A stretch of 64,000 nt of DNA, from NCBI GenBank assembly GCA_022953095.1, contig JALJCR010000002.1, positions 62,001 to 126,000 of the forward strand, given 5' to 3'. Positions within the stretch are counted from its first letter, which is position 1. Each line of letters starts with the position of its first letter. The notes beneath the pieces are model-generated. The model had not been told where the DNA came from. It did not search any database and worked only from the letters and a program-made list of their open reading frames with translations. This stretch comes from Qipengyuania sp. ABI-127-1. Its GTDB lineage: Bacteria > Pseudomonadota > Alphaproteobacteria > Sphingomonadales > Sphingomonadaceae. Position numbers and translations under genes: made by a program. Of the stretch, positions 55,479 to 64,000 are shown one piece after another.

Positions 55479-58349
55479 TTACTCGCTCGTTTCCAGTTCG
55501 ACGCGTTCGACCGGCAGGCCAAGCTGCTCGAGCTGCGGGGCGACGATCTCGGCATCGCCCACCACGACCCATACGAACCGATCGGGATCGATCGCTGCGC
55601 GAGCCGCCGCATCGAGGCTCGCGGTGGTCTGCGCACGATAGCGGTCTGCCAAACGTTCGTAGTGATCGTCCGGGCGGCCGTAGAGCGCATTGGTCTGCAT
55701 GGCCCGCAGGATCGCGCCGGACGTTTCGAACTGGCCGGGCAATTCGCCGATTTCGGCAGTCACGATCCGGGTCAGTTCCTCGTCGCTGACGCCGTTGGTT
55801 CCCAGAAACTCGCTCGTTTCGCGGATGAGTTCGGCCAGTGCATCGCCGGTACGGTCTGCCTGAACCGGCGCGCGCACGGTATAGGCAACGGCTTTCTCGT
55901 TGGTCAGCGGAGTGCCCCGTACACCATAGCTCCATCCCTTGGCTTCGCGCAGATTCATATTGAGCCGGGCGAGGAAGTTCCCGCCAAGTGCATTGTTCGC
56001 GTTGAGGAAATCGACATAGGTTTCGTCACGCGCATCGGCCGGGGTCATCTGACCGCCATAGATATAGCTCTGCGGCGAATTGGGCCGGTCGACCAGGACG
56101 ATACGGCTCGCGTCCGCTTCGTTCGGTTGGGCTGCGAAGGCCTTTTCACCCTTGGCAACGGTCGGCGCCTGCCAATCGCCGAACACGGCATCGAGCGCGG
56201 TCACGATCTCGTCGATCGGCCGATCGGAAACCACGAACACCTCGCCATTGTCGGGCCGGATCCAGCGGTTCTTGAACCCGGTGATGTCGTCCCGCGTGAT
56301 CGAGCGGAGCGAGGCCACCGTTCCATTGCCCGGTCCCGCATAAGGGCTGTTCTCGCCATAGATCAGCGGCGCCGCCGTGCGCGCCGCAATCGATGCGGGT
56401 GTGCGCAGTTCCTGTTCGACACCGGTGATCTGCTGGGCGCGCACACGCTCGACCTCTGCCGGATCGAATGCCGGGTTGCGCACGATATCGGACAAGAGCT
56501 CGAGCGAGGGCACGAGGTTGGCCGACAGGGCGGAGAGCGTGAAGCTGGACCGATCGGCCCCCCCGCCAAGCGAAACGTCCGCCCCCAGGCGCTCGCCCGT
56601 TTCGGCAATCTCGCGCGAATTCAGGCTCGTCGTGCCTTCTTCGAACAGGCGCAGCGTCAGGCTTTCCAAGCCGCGCTTGTCCAGCGGATCGGCGGCGCTG
56701 CCGGCATCGAAGGACAGGGTGACATAAGTCGCCGGTACGGCATCGCGCATCGCGTAATGGAGCGTCATGCCATTGGCGAGCGTCCGGTGCTCGACATCGG
56801 GAAAGTCGAGTTCGGCGATAGAATCGATCGGCGGGGCTCGCCGGACCTGTGTGACGGTTATCTCGTCGGCGGCGGCTTCGCTTGCGGAATCCTCGTCGCT
56901 TGCGGCAACGCTGGCGGCTTCCTCATAGTCCGCATCGCGTTCGCCCGGCTCGAGGACCAAGGTCATGGCCGGCCGCGTCATCCAACGCTGCATCGCGGCC
57001 TGCACTTCGGCAGGGGTCAGCGTCGCCAGAATTTCGAACTGACGGGCGTAGAAATCGGGATCGTCGGCCAGCACCTCGCCCGAAGCGAGTGTAACCGCCT
57101 TGCCGCCGCGGCCACCGACCTGTTCGAGCCCGCGAATGGTGTCGGCGACCGAACTGGTCGCTGCCCGGCGGACTTCGTCTTCGGTCGGACCTTCGGCGAT
57201 GAACTGATCGACCAGTTCGTTGAGGCGCCGTTCCACCAGCGCCGGGTCGGCATCGGGAGCGGCGGTGGCGGAAACGGTGAGAATGCCGACGCGCTGGAAG
57301 GCATAATTGCCGCCCGAAACGCCTACGGCGATCTTCTCGTCGCGCACCAGCGCATTGTCGAGACGGCTCGACGACAGGCCGCCGAGGATCTGCGCCCCGA
57401 CGGTGAGCGCCGTCAGCTCGCGGTCGGAAATGCCGGGCGCGGTCCAGTATTTGTTGATGCTGGTCGCCGCGACCTGATCGCGCATGACGGTGCGGACCTC
57501 CTCGGCAAGCTCGGGAATACTGGCCTGGGCCGGATTGTTCACCGGACCGCGCGCGATGGGGCCGAAATATTTTTCGACCAGAGGGCGTGCTTCGGCTGCC
57601 GATATGTCGCCCGCAAGAACGACCGTGGCATTGTTCGGGCCGTATTTGTTGCGGAACCAGGCCCGCACGTCTTCCATGCTGGCGCTGTCGAGATCCGCCA
57701 TCGATCCGATCGGCGTATGGTCATAAGGGTGCGGGGCGGGGAAAAGCGTTTCGACGATTTCGTAGAAGATCAGGCCGCCGGGCTGGTTATCGCCCTGACG
57801 CTTCTCGTTCTGGACCACGCCGCGCTGATTATCGAGCTTGGTTTGCGTGACCGCGCCGAGCAGATAGCCCATACGGTCGCTTTCGAGCCACAGCGCGCGT
57901 TCGAGCGCGGGTGTCGGCACGGTCTGGAAATAGTTCGTCCGGTCGAAGTTCGTCGTGCCGTTATAATCGGTGGCACCCATTTCCTGGAGATATTGGAAAT
58001 AGTCGTTGGGCGCGTTTTCGGACCCGTTGAACATCAGGTGTTCGAACAGATGCGCAAAACCCGATTTGCCTTCAGGCTCGTCCTTCGAACCGACATTGTA
58101 CCACACGGCAACCGCGACCACCGGAGCCTTGCGGTCGGTGTGGACGATGACGTCGAGCCCGTTATCGAGCGTGAATTTCTCGTAGGGAATGTCGACTTCG
58201 TCGACCAGTTCGGCCAGCGCGGCCGGTTCCGCGTCAGCGGCAGTTGTTTGCGCATGGGCGGCAGTAGTGATGCCCAGACCAGTACTTGTGGCACCCATGC
58301 CCAGGGCTAGGGCGAAAATGCTGGCGGTAAGAAAATGCTGTCTGCGCAT
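55479..58349 (-). CDS. M16 family zinc peptidase (pitrilysin-like), secreted
   Basis: A 956-residue protein with two tandem M16 halves. A signal peptide ends near residue 33 (TTAAHAQ). The first half has the inverted zinc motif HLFEH (His100, Glu103, His104) and a downstream Glu in GVVQNEKRQ, as in active M16 peptidases. The second half, from about residue 490, lacks HxxEH and acts as the structural partner. Members degrade small peptides or process signal sequences. The ATG at 58349 (MRRQHFLTAS) is preferred over 58379. The penicillin acylase gene ends 26 bases upstream, so the two are co-transcribed. Confidence 0.93.
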   Translation of the reverse strand: MRRQHFLTASIFALALGMGATSTGLGITTAAHAQTTAADAEPAALAELVDEVDIPYEKFTLDNGLDVIVHTDRKAPVVAVAVWYNVGSKDEPEGKSGFAHLFEHLMFNGSENAPNDYFQYLQEMGATDYNGTTNFDRTNYFQTVPTPALERALWLESDRMGYLLGAVTQTKLDNQRGVVQNEKRQGDNQPGGLIFYEIVETLFPAPHPYDHTPIGSMADLDSASMEDVRAWFRNKYGPNNATVVLAGDISAAEARPLVEKYFGPIARGPVNNPAQASIPELAEEVRTVMRDQVAATSINKYWTAPGISDRELTALTVGAQILGGLSSSRLDNALVRDEKIAVGVSGGNYAFQRVGILTVSATAAPDADPALVERRLNELVDQFIAEGPTEDEVRRAATSSVADTIRGLEQVGGRGGKAVTLASGEVLADDPDFYARQFEILATLTPAEVQAAMQRWMTRPAMTLVLEPGERDADYEEAASVAASDEDSASEAAADEITVTQVRRAPPIDSIAELDFPDVEHRTLANGMTLHYAMRDAVPATYVTLSFDAGSAADPLDKRGLESLTLRLFEEGTTSLNSREIAETGERLGADVSLGGGADRSSFTLSALSANLVPSLELLSDIVRNPAFDPAEVERVRAQQITGVEQELRTPASIAARTAAPLIYGENSPYAGPGNGTVASLRSITRDDITGFKNRWIRPDNGEVFVVSDRPIDEIVTALDAVFGDWQAPTVAKGEKAFAAQPNEADASRIVLVDRPNSPQSYIYGGQMTPADARDETYVDFLNANNALGGNFLARLNMNLREAKGWSYGVRGTPLTNEKAVAYTVRAPVQADRTGDALAELIRETSEFLGTNGVSDEELTRIVTAEIGELPGQFETSGAILRAMQTNALYGRPDDHYERLADRYRAQTTASLDAAARAAIDPDRFVWVVVGDAEIVAPQLEQLGLPVERVELETSE

Positions 58350-58375
58350 GATACCTCGATATTCGATTCGGTTTT

Positions 58376-60580
58376 TCAATGGGGTTTGACGCTACGGCTT
58401 CCGGGCCGGTTCGTCACGGTCTTCCGGCTCGCTGCATTTGCGATCGCATCTTCGCGCCAGAAATTGACCGGTTTCAAGCGATGCTGGATGAACAGCCTAG
58501 CTTGATCGACATAATGCGGCGATGTCGGGCGCGTGGTGGCTGCGCCAAAGGGCTGGATCGATTGCGACCGCACGCGTTTCCCCGGAGCCCATTCGACGAA
58601 CTGAATGAAGCTGTCGCCGTGTTTGACCGACAGCCGGCCGTCTTCCTCCACCTCCCAGGTGGTCGACGCGCGCAATGTGTCCGAACCGCCATCCAGGGGC
58701 AGGTCGACATCGCCCTGCCGCAGGCGCAGCACGTCCCCCATGGGCGGATCGATCCGGCCGAAATGTGTTTCGAGATGATCGACCGACCATTCGAGCTGCT
58801 CGCGAACGTCGGGCAAGGGCTTGTTCTGATATTCGGCGGACATGAATTCCTTGATCATCAGCAGGGCCAAAGCATCGCCCGAACCGACATTGTCCGCGGT
58901 AAAATCCCAGTCGAGCAGCAATGCGCGGGCACGGCCGAGCTCGCTGTCGGGATCGAGTTCGAGCCGTTCCAGCGCGTCCCACAGATCGGCGACATATCCT
59001 TCGCGCTCGTAGGCGGTATCGTATTTGATCGCCTTCAACCGATCGAGTGTTATCGGCCCATCCTCGCTCATCAGCTTCCACGCCCGGCGCGAGCGGTTGG
59101 TCTGTTTGAGCTCCACCCCCAGTTCGGGCAGGACGGCGCTCGGCGCAAGATCGCTGCCTTCGCCTGCGGCCGTGAAGGGCGTGTTGTTGGCATTGTAGAG
59201 CCAGCCCGAAGCCGGATTGATGTATTTCGGCAGGGCTTCGTAGGATACCGGTGCGTTCCACAATGCCTTGGGATCGTCGCCCGGGAGGACGCCGCGCCAG
59301 TCATATCCCTTGGCCCGATCGGGCAGGGCGGCATTATAGACATAGGCGATATTGCCCCCCTCATCGGCGTAGATGAAGTTGGTCGAGGGGATATCCATCC
59401 GCGCCAGGATAGCCTGCCATTCCTCAAGCGTTTCCGCCTTGTTGAGCCGGTAATAGGCATCGAGCTGTCCCAGATTGTCGATCCCGCCATAGCGGATGGC
59501 GAAAGCCCCCCTGTCGTTCTTGATGACCGGGCCGTGGACGCTGCGATATACGGTCCGCCGGACGGGGAGGACCACCGGCCCGAAACGCACCGGAAGCGTG
59601 ACCGTCTCTTCCTCCAGCTCGAGCCAGCGATCCCCCATGCGATACTTCCTGCCGCTGTCGTCGACCACCAGCCTGTAGACATCGGTCATGTCTGGGCGAT
59701 TGACCGTATTGGTCCAGCCCAGATGTTCGTTATGTCCAAGGAAGGGAAACGGGCTGCCGGGGAAATTGGCGCCGGCATAATGCCAGCCTTCGTCGCTCTG
59801 GACGACGAGTTCGTACCACGCCACGCCCCCGCGCCATGGCTGGTGACTGTTGGAGACCAGACGAGTCACGCCGTCGCCCGATTTTTCCGGTGCGATTGCA
59901 AAGGCGTTCGATCCCGCCAGAGCACCGTCTTCGCCCCAGGGCAATGGGTAGGCGCGGGCCTGGGAGGGGGAGGGGGTTTCTTCCGCTTCGACGGGCGGCC
60001 CGAATTCGGGGCGGAGATCCTCGCCCGCAACCAGTGGCTCGATGGTGTTGTTCAACCCGAAGAAGAAGGGCTGGCGCAAGGCAAAGCCGGCGGCAACGTC
60101 CATGCCGTCGACTGGAAACAGGTTCGCAAGCTTGATTTCTCCCGGATGCGCGCGCGCATAATCGTTGAGGCCCGTGGCATAGGCTTCGAACAGGGCGCGC
60201 GTATCGCCCGGCAGGTTCGGATAGTGTCTTTCCGCGGTCCCGCGTGCGTCGAGCAGGTGGTAGACATAATCCACCGCCGCGCCATCGGGTCCGGCAATGG
60301 CGCCATACCGTCCTCGCGCCATGGCGATGACGTCTTGCAGCGTGAAGAAATCGTCTTCGGAATGGGCGATGGCGACACCATAGGCCACGTCCGCATCCCG
60401 TTCGCCGTAAATGTGCGGAACGCCGAATTCGTCGCGGATGATTTCCGCCGTATAGCTATCGTTCGACTGCGCGATATCGTCGCGCTTGGCGAAGAAGGGC
60501 TCCCAGCTTGCCAGCCCGACAAACGCCACCAGCACGATCACGAGCAGCGCAAAGCCGATGCGCCCCAGCCATTTTTTCAT
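58376..60580 (-). CDS. Penicillin acylase family N-terminal nucleophile hydrolase
   Basis: A 734-residue membrane-anchored precursor (N-terminal helix 8-25). It should self-cleave before Ser224 in GSNAFAIAPEKS, freeing the catalytic Ser at the beta-chain N-terminus. Other visible parts are DEFGVPHIYGERD in the alpha chain and SNSHQPWRGG and HNEHLGWTNTVNRPD in the beta chain. Relatives cleave penicillins, acyl-homoserine lactones or acylated peptides. AHL acylase (quorum quenching) and cephalosporin acylase cannot be told apart by sequence reading. It is first in a unit with the M16 peptidase and is divergent from the HerA-like ATPase. Confidence 0.88.
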   Translation of the reverse strand: MKKWLGRIGFALLVIVLVAFVGLASWEPFFAKRDDIAQSNDSYTAEIIRDEFGVPHIYGERDADVAYGVAIAHSEDDFFTLQDVIAMARGRYGAIAGPDGAAVDYVYHLLDARGTAERHYPNLPGDTRALFEAYATGLNDYARAHPGEIKLANLFPVDGMDVAAGFALRQPFFFGLNNTIEPLVAGEDLRPEFGPPVEAEETPSPSQARAYPLPWGEDGALAGSNAFAIAPEKSGDGVTRLVSNSHQPWRGGVAWYELVVQSDEGWHYAGANFPGSPFPFLGHNEHLGWTNTVNRPDMTDVYRLVVDDSGRKYRMGDRWLELEEETVTLPVRFGPVVLPVRRTVYRSVHGPVIKNDRGAFAIRYGGIDNLGQLDAYYRLNKAETLEEWQAILARMDIPSTNFIYADEGGNIAYVYNAALPDRAKGYDWRGVLPGDDPKALWNAPVSYEALPKYINPASGWLYNANNTPFTAAGEGSDLAPSAVLPELGVELKQTNRSRRAWKLMSEDGPITLDRLKAIKYDTAYEREGYVADLWDALERLELDPDSELGRARALLLDWDFTADNVGSGDALALLMIKEFMSAEYQNKPLPDVREQLEWSVDHLETHFGRIDPPMGDVLRLRQGDVDLPLDGGSDTLRASTTWEVEEDGRLSVKHGDSFIQFVEWAPGKRVRSQSIQPFGAATTRPTSPHYVDQARLFIQHRLKPVNFWREDAIANAASRKTVTNRPGSRSVKPH

Positions 60581-60693
60581 CGAAATCCGTCCTCTCTCGC
60601 AACCGGCCTAGCGAGGGCTCGGGCGTGACGCAACGCGATTGGGCAAAACCGCGCCGGGCATGCTCCCCAGCGGGCATTCGGCTGGCTAATCAC

Positions 60694-62148
60694 ATGCGAG
60701 TGACAGCGCAGATCACCATCGGCCACGAATCCTCCGGCAAGCCGGTCGAGTTCGATATCGAGGAACTCCTCGCCACCCGATTGCTCGTCCAGGGTAATTC
60801 GGGCAGCGGCAAGTCGCACCTGATCCGCCGGTTGCTCGAAGAAAGCGCCGGGATGGTCCAGCAGGTGGTGATCGATCCCGAAGGCGACTTCCCCTCTCTG
60901 GCCGACGAATTCGGCCATGTGGTGATCGACGGATCGGCCTATTCGCCCGGCGAGATCGAAGCGCTCGCCCGGCGCATCCGCGAACACCGCGCCAGCGTCG
61001 TGCTCGATCTCGACGGGCTCGAAGTCGAGCAGCAGATCCGCTGCGCCGCCCAGTTTCTGACCGCGCTGTTCGATGCCCCGCGCGAGCACTGGTATCCTGC
61101 GCTGGTGGTGGTCGACGAAGCGCAGATGTTCGCGCCCGCTGCCGCCGGGGAGATGGCCGAGGATACGCGGCGCATGACGCTGTCGGCGATGACTAACCTG
61201 ATGTGTCGCGGGCGCAAGCGCGGCCTTGCCGGGATCGTCGCCACCCAGCGGCTGGCCAAGCTCGCCAAGAATGTGGCCGCCGAGGCCTCGAACTTTCTGA
61301 TGGGCCGGACCTTCCTCGATATCGACATGGTCCGCGCCGCCGATCTGCTCGGGATGGAGCGGCGGCAGGCGGAACGTATTCGCGAGCTCGAACGCGGGCA
61401 TTTCCTCGCGCTTGGACCGGCGATCACGCGTGTGCCGCTGGCGGTGAAGATCGGCCCGGTGAAGACCGGCCACGCCGCTCGGAGCGAAGGCCTGATGGCG
61501 CTCCCCGATACCGCGCCCGAGGACATGGCCGCGTTGCTTACCACCGATCTGGCTAGCGAAGTCGCCAAGGCGCCGCCGCCGCCCGCCCTGCCGCCCGCTC
61601 CACGGGTAGAGGAAGTGGCCGACAGCATTGCCGGGGCCGAGGAACGCCAGGTGGACACGCCTGCCGAGCCGGGCGACACCTCCGCCGTTGCCACCCGGAT
61701 CGCGGAGATCATTGGCGAACTTGCGCAGGAGGAGGGGATCGCTTTCCAGTCGGCCAGCGCGCAATACCAGACCTTCCTCACGCGGTGCCGCCGCGAACGG
61801 CTGATCGGACCCATGCCCGACATGCGCGCTTTCCGGCGCCGTTTCGCGATCGCCGGGGCGGGGCTGGGCGAACTCGACGAGGCGCTCCAGGCGCGGATCA
61901 TGGATTTGGCCAAAGCGGTCGAAGAAGACCTGTTGGGGCCGTTTCTGGTCATCGCCAAGGCCGCCCATGCGGGCGAGACCCAGGTCGATGAGGCCGAACT
62001 GGCGCGAGCCTATGGCACGAGTTCGCCAGGACGTATCCGCCGACTGCTCGACCATCTGGAGCGGCAGGGCCTGGTCGTCGTGCGCGAGGATTTCGGCGGC
62101 GATCGCACGGTGATGGTCCCCGGCCTCGAGGGTATAGAAGCGGGATAA
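60694..62148 (+). CDS. HerA/DUF853-like ATP-binding protein with C-terminal winged helix
   Basis: A 484-residue RecA-fold ATPase. Walker A is VQGNSGSGKSHL (about 33-42), Walker B is VVVDEAQMFAP and the sensor-region motif is GIVATQRLAKLAKN. A Pro/Ala-rich linker (about 290-330) leads to a C-terminal domain ending in a winged helix-like segment (RRLLDHLERQGLVVVRE). It differs from the HerA-like protein at 31561-33552 in length and domain order. DNA-dependent ATPase or helicase activity is likely. The ATG at 60694 (MRVTAQITIGHES) is used since the upstream frame lies in the promoter region. Confidence 0.82.
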   Translation: MRVTAQITIGHESSGKPVEFDIEELLATRLLVQGNSGSGKSHLIRRLLEESAGMVQQVVIDPEGDFPSLADEFGHVVIDGSAYSPGEIEALARRIREHRASVVLDLDGLEVEQQIRCAAQFLTALFDAPREHWYPALVVVDEAQMFAPAAAGEMAEDTRRMTLSAMTNLMCRGRKRGLAGIVATQRLAKLAKNVAAEASNFLMGRTFLDIDMVRAADLLGMERRQAERIRELERGHFLALGPAITRVPLAVKIGPVKTGHAARSEGLMALPDTAPEDMAALLTTDLASEVAKAPPPPALPPAPRVEEVADSIAGAEERQVDTPAEPGDTSAVATRIAEIIGELAQEEGIAFQSASAQYQTFLTRCRRERLIGPMPDMRAFRRRFAIAGAGLGELDEALQARIMDLAKAVEEDLLGPFLVIAKAAHAGETQVDEAELARAYGTSSPGRIRRLLDHLERQGLVVVREDFGGDRTVMVPGLEGIEAG

Positions 62149-62265
62149 ACCGCTCGTCGATACCAGTGTGTCGGTCGCCGAGGCCGAACTTTCCCGCGAT
62201 GGCAGATTGGGTCAGGCGTTATCTGCGCGTATTATCTGCCAATCAGACTGTTCGGGGGACTGCCC

Positions 62266-63831
62266 ATGAAACGCCATACTTTCGCCGCCTTGACCCTTGC
62301 CCTTGCCGCCACCGCTGCCAGCCCCGCGCTGCTCGCTGCGCAGGACGTCCCGGGATCGGGGATCGTTCCGGCAGCTATCGGCAACAGCGAAGAGCGCCCG
62401 ATTGCCTTTGCCCGCTCCGTTCCGGCCGATGCGGCGCTGGCGGTCGTGATGACCGATACGGGCTTGCCCGATGGCGTGGACGGCCTGCCTGTCGATGCGC
62501 AGGCGCGAATCGCCGCTGCCGAATTCGCGGGAAAGGCAGGCGAATTGCTCGACCTGCCTTCGGCCGCCGGATCGCCGCGCATCGTCCTGTTCGGCGCCGC
62601 CAATGAGGACGGGCAGCCGATCGATTGGCGTGTCGTCGGGGGGCGGATTGCTCAGGCACTCGCCGAAGAGGATGCACCGATTGCCGTGGTAGGCTTGCCG
62701 GGCAGCGATGCCATGGCGATGGCCGGGCTTGGCGCAACGCTCGGACAATACCGGTTCGACCGCTACAAGAGCGACCGATCGGCCAAGCCTTCACAGCCGA
62801 TCACCTTTGTCGGCGTGCAGGCTGCCGAGGCGGCGGCATCGTGGACCGGCCGCCAAGCGGCACTGGCAGACGGCGTGCGCTTCGCCCGCGATCTCGTCAA
62901 CGAACCGGCCAGTGTGATCTACCCGGAAAGCTTTGTCGCCCGCGCGCAGGCCCTGTTCGCAGGCGTGCCGAATGTCTCGATCAGTGTTCTCGATCAGGCG
63001 GACATGCGGCGGATGAACATGGGAGCTATCGCCGGTGTCGGGCAGGGCAGTCGCCGCCCGCCACGGCTGATGATGATCGCTTATCGCGGCGCTTCGGGCG
63101 CTCCGATAGCGCTGGCCGGCAAGGGCATTACTTTCGATACCGGCGGCATTTCGATCAAGCCGAGCAGCGGAATGGGCGCGATGAAACGCGATATGTCGGG
63201 CGCGGCGGCTGTGACCGGGGCGATCTACAGCCTCGCCAGATCGGGCGCGCCGGTCCATGCGGTCGCGGTGGCGGCGCTGGCCGAAAACATGCCGGGCGAC
63301 AACGCCCAGCGGCCGGGTGATGTGGTGCGGACCATGTCGGGCAAGACCATCGAGATCGTCAGCACCGATGCCGAAGGTCGCCTCGTCCTGTCCGATGCCA
63401 TCGAATATGTGGTGCGCGAAACCGATCCCTATGCCCTGGTCGATATCGCCACGCTGACGGGCTCTGTCGGAAGGGCGCTGGGGCCGGAATATGCGGGCGT
63501 CTTTGCGCGGGACAAGGCTTTTGCCGAAGCGGCAATCGCCGCAGGCCAGCGGGTCGACGAGCCCTTGTGGCAGTTGCCGCTGCACGAAAGCTATCGCAAG
63601 GCCGTTCGCGATTCCGAGATTGCGGATGTGGTCAATGGCGGCGTGTCGCCCGGGGCCAGCTCGGGAGCGCATTTCATCGAGTATTTCGTGCCCGACGATC
63701 TTCCCTGGATCCATATCGACATGGCGTCGGTCGACGATGCGTCGACCAGCTCGCCGCTGGTGCCTGCCGGATCGAGCGGATATGGTGTGATGCTGCTCGA
63801 CGAGCTGGCGCGTAGCTGGCGCCCCCGTTAA
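62266..63831 (+). CDS. Secreted M17 leucyl aminopeptidase
   Basis: A 521-residue dizinc aminopeptidase of family M17. A signal peptide (MKRHTFAALTLALAATAAS...LLAAQ) directs it to the periplasm, unlike cytosolic PepA. Metal and catalytic motifs are AGKGITFDTGGISIKP (Lys and Asp), DMSGAAAV and STDAEGRLVLSDA (Asp, Glu, Arg); the usual NTDAEGRL reads STDAEGRL here. The N-terminal regulatory domain spans about 25-200. GGGGGA precedes the ATG. It would finish the peptide degradation begun by the S46, M16 and acylase enzymes. Confidence 0.92.
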   Translation: MKRHTFAALTLALAATAASPALLAAQDVPGSGIVPAAIGNSEERPIAFARSVPADAALAVVMTDTGLPDGVDGLPVDAQARIAAAEFAGKAGELLDLPSAAGSPRIVLFGAANEDGQPIDWRVVGGRIAQALAEEDAPIAVVGLPGSDAMAMAGLGATLGQYRFDRYKSDRSAKPSQPITFVGVQAAEAAASWTGRQAALADGVRFARDLVNEPASVIYPESFVARAQALFAGVPNVSISVLDQADMRRMNMGAIAGVGQGSRRPPRLMMIAYRGASGAPIALAGKGITFDTGGISIKPSSGMGAMKRDMSGAAAVTGAIYSLARSGAPVHAVAVAALAENMPGDNAQRPGDVVRTMSGKTIEIVSTDAEGRLVLSDAIEYVVRETDPYALVDIATLTGSVGRALGPEYAGVFARDKAFAEAAIAAGQRVDEPLWQLPLHESYRKAVRDSEIADVVNGGVSPGASSGAHFIEYFVPDDLPWIHIDMASVDDASTSSPLVPAGSSGYGVMLLDELARSWRPR

Positions 63832-64000
63832 ATCCGGCGAGCTTTGCCAGACGCGGTCGCTGCGGCGCGCGCCCCCTTGCGGTGGGTGCCGCGCGGATTA
63901 CCTATGCTTTTCATACGCCCGCCGGACTTTCTGCGGGGAGGGCTTGTGTTGCATAATCGCCACACTATATCCGTGCGGCAATTCTTGACTGGGGTGTTTG
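63832..64000. other. Gene-free end of window
   Basis: The last 169 bases after the M17 gene contain no supported gene. A TTGACT at 63984 or so near the edge could be part of a promoter for a gene beyond the window, with its -10 outside. Confidence 0.4.

Noticed and set aside
55440..58310. A 956-codon open frame on the plus strand opposite the M16 peptidase
   Set aside because: High-GC codon bias opens antisense frames. Composition is His/Arg/Asp-rich without domains, while the minus strand encodes a clear M16 enzyme with signal peptide and HxxEH.
58379..60628. A 749-codon plus-strand frame opposite the penicillin acylase
   Set aside because: It mirrors the acylase gene exactly and has no recognisable domain or ribosome-binding site; the acylase nucleophile motif is on the minus strand.

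Overview
The window is high-GC DNA (mostly about 60-66% by eye) from an alphaproteobacterium of the order Sphingomonadales, most likely an Erythrobacteraceae member (Erythrobacter/Qipengyuania/Altererythrobacter type). Grounds for this are a trigger factor with a Lys/Ala-rich tail, DUF3297, the ChpT phosphotransferase of the CtrA pathway, an ATP12 F1-ATPase chaperone, GatCAB transamidosome genes, a TorF-type porin, a TonB-dependent receptor and many secreted peptidases. All family names come from reading motifs, gene length and neighbourhood. No database search was possible. No phage, insertion sequence, integron or CRISPR array is visible, so this looks like core chromosome with small dispersed palindromic repeats.

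Layout. 1-8.8 kb: 5' part of der (minus), a CHAP-domain exported protein, a DUF3297 protein, tRNA-Leu(UAG), trigger factor, then a minus-strand amidase/antiporter pair and a TonB-dependent receptor. 9-16 kb: clpP-clpX, an Asp/Glu racemase, a CDF metal exporter with mtgA, an M20 amidohydrolase and rpoH. Trigger factor, ClpXP and sigma-32 make this a protein-quality-control neighbourhood. 16-22 kb: rluD-type pseudouridine synthase, a JAMM peptidase, chpT, an AmiD-type amidase, a membrane-anchored HTH regulator, small unknown proteins, a short RadC-like protein and a MarR-like protein. 22.3-27 kb: RNase P RNA, a calcineurin-type phosphatase, TorF porin, SIMPL protein, VOC protein and NhaA. 27-34.5 kb: a compact NfrB/NfrA-like pair (probable envelope glycan synthesis and export), a TauE/SafE transporter overlapping a TIGR02186-like gene, a HerA-like ATPase and queE. 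34.9-41.6 kb: valS, then divergently a four-gene Mla-type lipid transport operon (mlaE with fused STAS domain, mlaF, mlaD, lipoprotein). 41.6-45.3 kb: six consecutive overlapping minus-strand genes (crcB, rluC-type, paiB-like, HAD hydrolase, small membrane protein, ATP12 chaperone). 45.5-51.7 kb: rpsU, an FKBP-type isomerase, a DUF4153 membrane protein, and gatC, gatA, a small membrane-protein gene, then gatB. 51.8-64 kb: S46 peptidase, a secreted unknown protein between two inverted copies of one terminator, a small unknown protein, M16 peptidase, penicillin acylase, a second HerA-like ATPase and a secreted M17 aminopeptidase.

Two themes stand out. One is export-dependent peptide and amide degradation: amidase, M20, S46, M16, penicillin acylase and M17 all carry signal sequences or membrane anchors. 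The other is envelope construction: MtgA, AmiD, CHAP protein, Mla system and the Nfr-like pair. The most interesting leads are the reduced NfrB/NfrA-like pair without the regulatory domain of the E. coli protein, the large perfect palindromes beside valS and between gatC and gatA, the extra small gene inside gatCAB, the lower-GC insert in valS, and the inverted terminator cassette around 54.0-55.1 kb.
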